In this document: one piece after another, positions 1 to 6,015 of the stretch
Numbering within the stretch: the first letter of the stretch is position 1
Layout: every line of letters starts with the position of its first letter
Source of the DNA: Prevotellaceae bacterium UBA1786
GTDB taxonomy: Bacteria; Bacteroidota; Bacteroidia; Bacteroidales; Bacteroidaceae
Reading direction: 5' to 3'
Length of the DNA: 8,294 nucleotides
Assembly (NCBI GenBank): GCA_002314525.1
Contig: DCGE01000163.1
Location: 1 to 8,294 of the forward strand
The notes under the pieces: generated by a model
Databases searched by the model: none
Seen by the model: only the letters and a program-made list of their open reading frames with translations
Told to the model about the DNA's origin: nothing
Program-made: the position numbers and the translations under genes

Positions 1-810
1 AAAGCATACAGTGACGGCCAGTGCAGCCGTTATGATATGGAAGCGTGCTGGTGGAGCAACCTGCCGGAAGACGACTGGGTGCTCCAGGACGACAGACCGT
101 GGGTGATCGGCGAATTCGTGTGGACAGGATTCGACTATCTCGGTGAACCTACTCCATACGACGGAAACAATATGTCGCGTTCGAGCTATTTCGGAATCAT
201 CGACCTTGCCGGAATACCTAAAGACAGGTATTATCTCTACAGGAGCCACTGGAACAAAGAAGAGCATACCATCCATCTACTGCCCCACTGGACATGGCCT
301 GGAAGAGAGGGAGAGGTGACTCCGGTATATTGCTACACGGACTACCCTGAAGCAGAGTTGTTCGTGAACGGAGTGTCGCAAGGCCGAATATCAAAGAAAA
401 CAGGACTCACCGGCAGTGAAGGGACAGCAATAGACAGGTACCGTCTGCGCTGGAACGACGTAAGATACCAGCCGGGGGAAGTGAAAGTCGTTGTATATGA
501 CAAAGACGGAAACAAAGCCGGAGAAAAGAGCATAAAGACAGCCGGCGCCCCACACCACCTCAGGTTCGATGAGCGGAAGTTCAGCAACCTTACATTCGTG
601 ACAGTAAGCATTGTGGACAAGGACGGAAATCTATGTCCGGACGCCGACAACAGTATTACGGTGGAAGTAAGTAAGGGGAAGTTCCGTGGAATATGCAACG
701 GAGATGCCACCTCGTCGGAAGTATTCGTAAGACCTACGATGAAAACCTTCCACGGACAGTTGGTATTCTGTGTTGAGGGAAAGAAAGTGAAATACAGGGT
801 GGTGTTTTAA
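1..810 (+). CDS. Glycoside hydrolase family 2 (beta-galactosidase-like), C-terminal part, 5' truncated by the window
   Basis: The frame is open from base 1, so the first visible methionine (base 37) is internal and 269 residues of the C-terminal part are seen. The segment GEFVWTGFDYLGEPTPY (fragment residues about 37-53) is a hallmark of the end of the GH2 TIM barrel, where aromatic residues line the sugar pocket. It is followed by a DUF4982-like beta domain (about 95-180, with PVYCYTDYPEAELFVNG) and a last Ig-like domain resembling Glyco_hydro2_C5 (about 181-269, with VDKDGN, PDADN and NGDATS). The catalytic glutamates would lie upstream, outside the window. Such enzymes remove terminal beta-linked galactose, glucuronate or related sugars from plant or host glycans, usually after export to the periplasm; the signal peptide cannot be checked here. 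The exact substrate cannot be told. The stop overlaps the next start by one base (TAATG), which suggests coupled translation with the HAD gene. Confidence 0.93.
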   Translation, partial: KAYSDGQCSRYDMEACWWSNLPEDDWVLQDDRPWVIGEFVWTGFDYLGEPTPYDGNNMSRSSYFGIIDLAGIPKDRYYLYRSHWNKEEHTIHLLPHWTWPGREGEVTPVYCYTDYPEAELFVNGVSQGRISKKTGLTGSEGTAIDRYRLRWNDVRYQPGEVKVVVYDKDGNKAGEKSIKTAGAPHHLRFDERKFSNLTFVTVSIVDKDGNLCPDADNSITVEVSKGKFRGICNGDATSSEVFVRPTMKTFHGQLVFCVEGKKVKYRVVF

Positions 811-1541
811 TGAGAGAAATGAAAGGAATTATATTTGACTATGGGGGGACGCTGGACACTAATGGCGTGCATTGGTCGGAGGTGTTGTGGAAAGCGTACC
901 AGAAAGAGAATATCAAAGTGACGAAGGAGGCTTTCCGTGATGCGTATGTATTTGCCGAACGAAAGCTTGAAGCGGAACCGGTGGTCCTGCCTGAGGACAA
1001 CTTCCTTGCAGTGCTGCGCAAGAAAACCGACATAGAGACAAGATACCTGATGGATAACGGAATATGGGAGGTTGACGAACTCACCCGTCGTCCTGACGCA
1101 GAGCATATAGCATTGGACTGCTATATAGAAGCCAGAAAGCAAGTTAACAAGAGCATTGAGATTCTGAAGCAGCTTGCCGGAAAATACAAGTTGGCTCTGG
1201 TGAGCAATTTCTATGGCAATCTGGAGAGTGTGCTCAGTGATTTCGGTTTCGACTGTTTCAGTACCGTTGTTGAGTCGGCGGTGGTAGGCGTACGGAAGCC
1301 CGATGCGAGGATTTTCAGTATTGCACTGGAGAGGATGGGCTTGAATGCCGAAGAGGTTGTAGTGGTAGGCGACTCACTGAAGAATGATATCATGCCAGCC
1401 AAGTCGGTAGGTTGCAAGACCATGTGGTTGAAAGGCATCGGCTGGGACGGAACGACCGAGGACAGTCCCGCTGCCGATCATACGATTGGGAAGTTGGAAG
1501 ATATCCTTCGGCACATTGACTCGTGCTGGGAGCGCATGTAG
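810..1541 (+). CDS. HAD-superfamily hydrolase (phosphatase), C1-capped type
   Basis: A 243-residue protein with the four HAD motifs in order: motif I FDYGGTLD with nucleophile D10; motif II LVSN with S132; motif III lysine K163 in VRKPD; motif IV GDSLKND with D188 and D193 for Mg2+. A helical C1-type cap fits residues about 17-115. The usual second motif I aspartate (DxD) is glycine here (D10-Y-G12), a variant seen in other HAD proteins. Likely role: cytosolic Mg2+-dependent phosphatase acting on a small phosphorylated metabolite; the substrate is unknown. The ATG at 810 is chosen because it forms a TAATG junction with the GH2 stop; a second ATG lies three codons on. The gene may belong functionally with the GH2 gene (sugar phosphate clearance). 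Alternatively it could serve the converging lipid-type genes, which would need a phosphatase if their product is a phosphorylated lipid. Its last 64 bp overlap the 3' end of the minus-strand gene. Confidence 0.9.
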   Translation: MREMKGIIFDYGGTLDTNGVHWSEVLWKAYQKENIKVTKEAFRDAYVFAERKLEAEPVVLPEDNFLAVLRKKTDIETRYLMDNGIWEVDELTRRPDAEHIALDCYIEARKQVNKSIEILKQLAGKYKLALVSNFYGNLESVLSDFGFDCFSTVVESAVVGVRKPDARIFSIALERMGLNAEEVVVVGDSLKNDIMPAKSVGCKTMWLKGIGWDGTTEDSPAADHTIGKLEDILRHIDSCWERM

Positions 1542-3175
1542 AAGTAGAGTGCTGACATGACGATGATCTCGAACGTCCAATAGAGCCACGGGATGTCGGT
1601 GAGGCAGCAGACGTACAAGACTATCGCCCTCGTGTTGAAGGTAAGGATATTGGTCCATTTCATCAGAGGACGACTCTGACGCAGAAACTCCTCACGCAAG
1701 CGAGGCGAGATGCCGTCGGAAGAAGACCGGAGCATCTTCATCAGTTTCTGGAATTGCGGTGTCTGGGTTTCCTGTCCCTTGGTGTAGTCAACATAAAACG
1801 ACATGAAGAACTTCCACAGCGGTTCATCCTTCCAGCGGATATTCTGATAGAGCAGACGCTGGTTTTCATAGGTATCGAACTGATCCAGCGGCTTGCCAGA
1901 CAGAAAGAAAAGATGAACAGAACGGTAATAGTCAGCCAGATTGCATTGGCGTGCATGGCATAGGAATCCACTTATGGCAGCCACGAGAAACACCCGCCAT
2001 CCCCACTGACAGCCAAGAATAGGTATAGGCTGCCAGAACAGTCGCATGCACAGAGCGAAATAGATGCAGATGAACCATATCTCGCCTGCCGAACCATCGA
2101 GGATCCGTCCGATGTGTGTCATCTTGCCAGTCATGCGTGCCAGTTGACCGTCAGCACTATCGAGAAAATTGGCAGTCATCAGCAACAGCACGCCGAGAAG
2201 ATTGACAAGAACTCCATTGGGGGTATCAGCCCTGAAATAGAAACATGCCCCAGCCAGAGCACCGAGAACCATAGAGATGACAGTTACCGTATTTGGATGG
2301 ATATCGAACCGGTTGAACCATTTTGCGAAACGGAAACCAATCTTTCGGGTGAACACCACATCCAGCCACTCTTCAGTGTCGCCGGACTTATAGGTTGACT
2401 CAATGGATACCTCTGCCCTTTCCTTCACAAGTGAAGAGATTGCCTCCGCAGCCTCCTCACGGCAAGGTCCGAAACTCGGCCAGTCATTCAGGTCGATGAT
2501 ATTGACCGAACCATCCTCACTGATGATACAATCGCCACCATAGACAGTAAGACCGGTTTTCAGTGCCAGTTCATCAGCCTTGGAACATAGTTCCTGAACA
2601 GAGAACATATAGTGATACACCTTGTCATTCCTTTCCTCCCAACCGAACTTTGAGAAGCCACCGGCATAATAGCTCCAAGAGAAGAAGTCTGTTCCGCGCA
2701 CACCATAGAACTTCACAAGATCGCCTTCGACATGATGGGAGAAGAAGAGATTGCTGATTCCCCTGTCATGGAACTGAGCGACGGTCTCATTGAGTTCGCG
2801 CTCATCCTCAACATAGACAACATCGTCACGGCACTGAGAATAGCCTTCAGCCTTCTTGATCCAAAGCGGGAAGTCAGAAGGTTCATCGCCTTCGAACACC
2901 TCGTTGCGGTGGGTAGCCATTGTAACCGACGCCGGTGAATTGATTACAGGGACATGGAGGTGTGAGAGGATTTCCAATGTCTTAGTCCTGCGCCCCATCG
3001 ACAGTACACAGTCCTTCGCATGGCAGTCAGACGACGAGAGAGACTCTTCATGAACCATAGTCGTGGTGTATCCCTTTGCACGGAGATGTTCAGCAACAGA
3101 ATCCATGATGGCAGCATCCTTCTCACACATATTGGGAGAGAACTCAGCAGCACGGTATATGCATAGAATATTCAT
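1478..3175 (-). CDS. ATP-grasp-like domain fused to CDP-alcohol phosphatidyltransferase
   Basis: A 565-residue two-part protein. Residues 1-255 look like a soluble ATP-grasp fold: a pre-ATP region, a likely ATP-contacting lysine pair in PLWIKKAEGYS (K107/K108), VEGDLVKFYGV at 149-159, and a metal-binding end GGDCIISEDGSVNIIDLNDW with D215, D228 and N230 as likely ligands. Residues about 280-550 form a membrane domain with roughly six hydrophobic segments (around 296-313, 321-337, 366-380, 392-407, 508-525, 530-548). The CDP-alcohol transferase signature spans 339-365: D339, D342-G343, A346-R347, G356, D360. The fourth aspartate expected at 364 is glycine, followed by E365. Family members move a phospho-alcohol from a CDP carrier to an acceptor alcohol, releasing CMP at the inner membrane. 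The start ATG overlaps the upstream stop (ATGA). The product is unknown; a polar lipid or an inositol-type phosphodiester fits. The ATP-grasp part could be a kinase or ligase acting on the head group. Confidence 0.88.
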   Translation of the reverse strand: MNILCIYRAAEFSPNMCEKDAAIMDSVAEHLRAKGYTTTMVHEESLSSSDCHAKDCVLSMGRRTKTLEILSHLHVPVINSPASVTMATHRNEVFEGDEPSDFPLWIKKAEGYSQCRDDVVYVEDERELNETVAQFHDRGISNLFFSHHVEGDLVKFYGVRGTDFFSWSYYAGGFSKFGWEERNDKVYHYMFSVQELCSKADELALKTGLTVYGGDCIISEDGSVNIIDLNDWPSFGPCREEAAEAISSLVKERAEVSIESTYKSGDTEEWLDVVFTRKIGFRFAKWFNRFDIHPNTVTVISMVLGALAGACFYFRADTPNGVLVNLLGVLLLMTANFLDSADGQLARMTGKMTHIGRILDGSAGEIWFICIYFALCMRLFWQPIPILGCQWGWRVFLVAAISGFLCHARQCNLADYYRSVHLFFLSGKPLDQFDTYENQRLLYQNIRWKDEPLWKFFMSFYVDYTKGQETQTPQFQKLMKMLRSSSDGISPRLREEFLRQSRPLMKWTNILTFNTRAIVLYVCCLTDIPWLYWTFEIIVMSALYFYMRSQHESMCRRISSNFPIV

Positions 3176-3867
3176 CGGTTCAGCAGTTTTTCAGCTTTTG
3201 CGATGTCATCACGATGATCGACATCGATTATCTTTGAGAAAGGATAAGCCTTCAGGTTCAGGCCCTCGGCTACCAGAGCACGCTGGAAGTTTCGCATACG
3301 TGACTGCCCTGAGGCAACACATCTCTCAAGGACGTCGATGCACTTGGCATCAAGACAGTATATGCCACCGGAGATGTATTTTGAATGACATGGTTCATCG
3401 TAGAATCCGGTTATTCCGAAGTTGTCATCGACAGACACATAGAGAGGTTTCTCATCGTCGATATAGTCGGTGACAGCCATCAGGGCGTCAGCATCGGAAA
3501 GAGCAAATTCGTTGATGTAACGAGAAAACTCCTCCTCACGGAAGATGGTGTCGACAGTAGTAAGGCAGAACTTCCCACGTCCGATCATGTCACGGAGTTC
3601 ATAGAAGCTATGCATGGAACTTTGAGTGGACTTCACCTTCAGTGAGACAGGCAAGCCGGCATCGATCAATGACTGGACATAGTCACTTGTAAGAGAAGTC
3701 AAGTCATTCGTGATGATGGATATATGTTCGGCTTGGTTCTGCATGAAAATCCTGACAAGTCGGCCGAGCATCTTCTCCCCACCTATTTCCACCAGTGGTT
3801 TAGGTACCTGAATGCCCTCCTTACTCAGTCTGGAGCCTTCACCTGCAGCAAGTATTGCGTAATTCAT
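3172..3867 (-). CDS. Nucleotidyltransferase (NTP_transferase family, likely cytidylyltransferase)
   Basis: A 231-residue protein of the GT-A-fold nucleotidyltransferase family. The N-terminal LAAGEGSR (6-13) and PKPL (22-25) form the NTP-binding signature. D106 in TTVDTIF is the likely metal-binding aspartate, YISGGIY (164-170) matches the sugar-phosphate-binding region, and IIDVDHRDD (213-221) supplies late acidic residues. The family joins NTP with a sugar-, alcohol- or aminoalkyl-phosphate, releasing pyrophosphate. Since the next gene encodes a CDP-alcohol transferase, CTP as donor is the best inference; members acting on inositol-1-phosphate, phosphocholine or phosphonates have the same size and fold. 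The start at 3867 is chosen because the signature begins right there and its ATG overlaps the upstream stop (ATGA); a longer frame back to 4002 only translates the upstream gene out of frame. A GGAAG lies just before the ATG. The stop overlaps the next ATG by 4 bp, so the three genes are coupled. Confidence 0.88.
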   Translation of the reverse strand: MNYAILAAGEGSRLSKEGIQVPKPLVEIGGEKMLGRLVRIFMQNQAEHISIITNDLTSLTSDYVQSLIDAGLPVSLKVKSTQSSMHSFYELRDMIGRGKFCLTTVDTIFREEEFSRYINEFALSDADALMAVTDYIDDEKPLYVSVDDNFGITGFYDEPCHSKYISGGIYCLDAKCIDVLERCVASGQSRMRNFQRALVAEGLNLKAYPFSKIIDVDHRDDIAKAEKLLNR

Positions 3868-4880
3868 GACTTCCACATTTTTATCAATATCAATCCGACG
3901 GCAGTCCAGAACAATTCCCTGATCCTGCAGATGATGCTTATGAAGACAGCAATGGTAACCGCCTGAGCCGATGTGACGAGTACACCCAGCACCTTGATGC
4001 ACGACATGGCAAATCCACCCTCACGTCCACCCAACTGAAGAGGCATAAAGAAAAGCAGGTTGGCAAAGAGAGATGTGAAGGCCAATATCATGAACGCATA
4101 GAAGAACAGCATCGGAGCACTGCCTTCAATGCCTACGAGTTGAAGCATGAAGAAAATCTCGAAAGAGTGGCAGATACGGCCGAAGTACTCGAGTGCAAAC
4201 GACTGATAGAAGCTCTTCTTGTCCTGAGTATGGAGATGAGCAATCTGAGAGTCTATCTTCTCAAGTTCAGGACGGTGTCTGTCGATCAGTCCACTACCCC
4301 ACCTGCGTAAGCCGGGAATACAGGCAATCAGTCCCAGTATTTTCAAAACCAAACCGGACTTGTATCCACGGGTAAAGAGATAGATTCCACCAGCGCAGAA
4401 CAAAGCCATAAGCGGTAATATAATATATAAGGTGGTGTCAAGAGGAATGAGAAACAGAGCGAGGACGACGGCTGTGATCCAGTACCAGAAGTGAGAGAAG
4501 ATGTGCATCATGGCAAACAGAAGTACAGAAGAAGTGGCTCTGTCACGTCCTATGAACGGAGCCACTTCCATTATCTTGTACGGTTCACCGCCCATCAATC
4601 CACAAGGAGTGGCATAGTTGAGGGCAAAACCCGAAATAGTTATCTTGAAAAGACGTAAGAACGATATTCCGCAAGGTCCGCTGCCCTTGATGATGATTCT
4701 CCATGTCATGGCATTGAGCAGGTAGATTACCAGCCACATGCCTATGATAGGGAAAATCCATACACCAGCGTACGTGATATGTTTCCACATCTCAGTGAAA
4801 CTCACATCGAACGTGAGAATCATGATGATGATGGCAACCAGACCGAACAGGAAGAATATGTTGTTCGCCTTATTCCTCAT
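3864..4880 (-). CDS. Polytopic membrane protein of the lysylphosphatidylglycerol synthase TM / UPF0104 family
   Basis: A 338-residue, very hydrophobic inner-membrane protein matching the PF03706 type (the transmembrane half of MprF, and standalone relatives). Hydrophobic segments lie around 8-24, 40-58, 116-146, 150-169, 178-190, 255-280, 296-318 and 322-335. Conserved family motifs are visible: NYATPCGLMGGEP (88-100), MPLQLGGREGGF (279-290) and the ending CRIRELFWTAVGLIL (318-332). There is no soluble aminoacyl-transferase domain, so this is not a full MprF. Standalone members are tied to lipid flipping or to export and modification of lipid-linked products, mostly without proven function. 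The start is placed at the ATG at 4880, 11 bp inside pdxA; a TTG one codon earlier is possible but less likely. The stop overlaps the nucleotidyltransferase start by 4 bp. Inference: it moves or modifies the lipid made by the next two gene products. Confidence 0.87.
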   Translation of the reverse strand: MRNKANNIFFLFGLVAIIIMILTFDVSFTEMWKHITYAGVWIFPIIGMWLVIYLLNAMTWRIIIKGSGPCGISFLRLFKITISGFALNYATPCGLMGGEPYKIMEVAPFIGRDRATSSVLLFAMMHIFSHFWYWITAVVLALFLIPLDTTLYIILPLMALFCAGGIYLFTRGYKSGLVLKILGLIACIPGLRRWGSGLIDRHRPELEKIDSQIAHLHTQDKKSFYQSFALEYFGRICHSFEIFFMLQLVGIEGSAPMLFFYAFMILAFTSLFANLLFFMPLQLGGREGGFAMSCIKVLGVLVTSAQAVTIAVFISIICRIRELFWTAVGLILIKMWKS

Positions 4881-5952
4881 CAAGTTTCAGTTTGTCGCTG
4901 TCGTCACGCCTCTCGAAGAACTGTTTCTGGAGCGGATGACGACGTGCTTCATCATAGCGACGACGGTTGCGGTAGATATCTATCGCAGCAAATACAGCAT
5001 TGCGGAATGAAGTCTCGTCAGCAACGCCCTTTCCTGCAATGTCATAACCTGTTCCGTGAGCAGGAGAAGTGCGGACGATAGGCAAACCTGCTGTGAAGTT
5101 CACCCCTTCGCCATTGGCGATAGACTTGAAAGGAGCCAGTCCCTGATCGTGGTACATAGCCAATACCGCATCGAAATGGCGGTAGGTCTCAGCACCGAAG
5201 AAGCCATCAGCAGGATAAGGACCTACGCACTTGATTCCCTTTGAGAAGCACTCATTGATGGCAGGAATGATGATATTCTGTTCCTCATCACCGATGAGAC
5301 CGTTGTCGCCACAATGAGGATTGAGTGAGAGAACGGCGATCCGAGGAGCATCAATGGAGAAATCCCTGCGGAGAGACTCGTGAAGGATGGTGATCTTTTC
5401 TTCAACCAATTCCTTTGTGATGGTCTGAGCGACCTTTGCAATCGGAACATGAGTAGTGACCAGAGCCACCTTGATACGATCAGTCATGAGTATCATAAGA
5501 GCCTTCTGACCATTACCTACCTTTGATTCGATATATTCAGTATGTCCTGGGAATGCAAAATCAGAACACTGGATTGTATGTTTGTCGATAGGAGCAGTTA
5601 CAAGCACATCGTAATATCCACGCTCATACTCCAGCATCGACTTCTCCAATGCCACGAAAGCAGCCTTGCCAGCCTCAGGAGTGGCCTGACCCAAATCGAT
5701 CTTCAGTTCCAGTTCGCCGAAACAGTTCACGAGGTTCAGTGTACCGTCGTTGAGTTGTTTGGCAGAATCGACTACTACGAAGTTCGTCTGGTTGTCGAAT
5801 GCTTTCCGATGGTATATTGCAGCCTTAGGCGAACCATATACTGCAGGAGTACACAGGTTCAGCATTTCCTCGTTCTGGAAAGTCTTGAGCAAAACCTCAT
5901 ACCCTACTCCGTTAATATCACCTTGGGTGATTCCTACTTTGATTTTATTCAT
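4870..5952 (-). CDS. pdxA: 4-hydroxythreonine-4-phosphate dehydrogenase PdxA
   Basis: A 360-residue full-length PdxA. It oxidises 4-phosphohydroxy-L-threonine with NAD+ to an unstable keto acid that decarboxylates to 3-amino-2-oxopropyl phosphate, a precursor of pyridoxine 5'-phosphate in the DXP-dependent vitamin B6 pathway. Diagnostic motifs: N-terminal GITQGDINGVGYE (7-19), GHTEY with H137, TTHVP with H168, NPHCGD with H213, YHDQGLAPFK with H268, and RTSPAHGTGYDIAGKG (294-309). H168, H213 and H268 match the three metal-binding histidines of the E. coli enzyme. It is a cytosolic homodimer in known cases. The leader before the ATG is A-rich (aaaaaacaacat), as in many Bacteroidota genes, and contains a run of nine C and a small hairpin. 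The 3' end overlaps the membrane-protein gene by 11 bp, so pdxA heads a tightly coupled four-gene unit. PLP made through this pathway is the cofactor of GlyA, encoded upstream. Confidence 0.98.
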   Translation of the reverse strand: MNKIKVGITQGDINGVGYEVLLKTFQNEEMLNLCTPAVYGSPKAAIYHRKAFDNQTNFVVVDSAKQLNDGTLNLVNCFGELELKIDLGQATPEAGKAAFVALEKSMLEYERGYYDVLVTAPIDKHTIQCSDFAFPGHTEYIESKVGNGQKALMILMTDRIKVALVTTHVPIAKVAQTITKELVEEKITILHESLRRDFSIDAPRIAVLSLNPHCGDNGLIGDEEQNIIIPAINECFSKGIKCVGPYPADGFFGAETYRHFDAVLAMYHDQGLAPFKSIANGEGVNFTAGLPIVRTSPAHGTGYDIAGKGVADETSFRNAVFAAIDIYRNRRRYDEARRHPLQKQFFERRDDSDKLKLDEE

Positions 5953-5984
5953 ATGTTGTTTTTTGGGTTTTTGTTATGTGTGTT

Positions 5985-5993
5985 GGGGGGGGG
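5985..5993. repeat. Homopolymer of nine G (C9 on the coding strand) in the pdxA leader
   Basis: Nine consecutive G on the plus strand lie in the 63-bp gap between the DUF4837 stop and the pdxA start, about 32 bp before the pdxA ATG. On the transcribed strand this is a C9 tract in the likely 5' leader. Such tracts change length by slippage during replication and are also a common place for sequencing errors. No other homopolymer of G or C this long is in the window. Confidence 0.9.
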
Positions 5994-6007
5994 CTAGATA
6001 TTCTAGC
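5993..6007 (-). other. Small perfect hairpin GCTAGA-TAT-TCTAGC between the DUF4837 gene and pdxA
   Basis: A 6-bp perfect inverted repeat with a 3-base loop sits just after the DUF4837 stop, touching the C9 tract. It is not followed by a T tract on the transcribed strand, so it does not look like a standard intrinsic terminator. A related 11-bp direct repeat with one mismatch (ctagatattct at 5994-6004, ctagctattct at 6012-6022) overlaps it. It might be an attenuating or mRNA-processing structure, or chance. Confidence 0.4.
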
Positions 6008-6014
6008 AAAACTA
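6007..6014 (-). promoter_or_regulatory. Possible Bacteroides-type -7 promoter element (TAGTTTTG) for pdxA
   Basis: The minus strand reads TAGTTTTG, an exact match to the TAnnTTTG -7 element used by the primary sigma factor of Bacteroides. It lies just after the DUF4837 stop and about 55 bp before the pdxA ATG. I see no clear TTTG -33 partner at the usual 19-21 bp distance, so the call rests on the -7 element and position alone. If real, pdxA and the three genes after it could be transcribed apart from the genes upstream, and the hairpin and C9 tract would lie at or just after the start of the transcript. Confidence 0.3.
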
Positions 6015-6015
6015 G

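Noticed and set aside
342..710. A 122-codon minus-strand frame inside the GH2 gene
   Set aside because: It is antisense to a region with clear DUF4982-like and C5-like domains; no domain is recognisable in it.
3868..4002. N-terminal extension of the nucleotidyltransferase back to 4002
   Set aside because: The extra 45 residues are the membrane-protein gene read out of frame; the family's N-terminal signature starts at the ATG at 3867.
5993..6007. Hairpin after the DUF4837 gene as an intrinsic terminator
   Set aside because: The stem is only 6 bp, not GC-rich, and is followed by C residues rather than a T tract on the transcribed strand.
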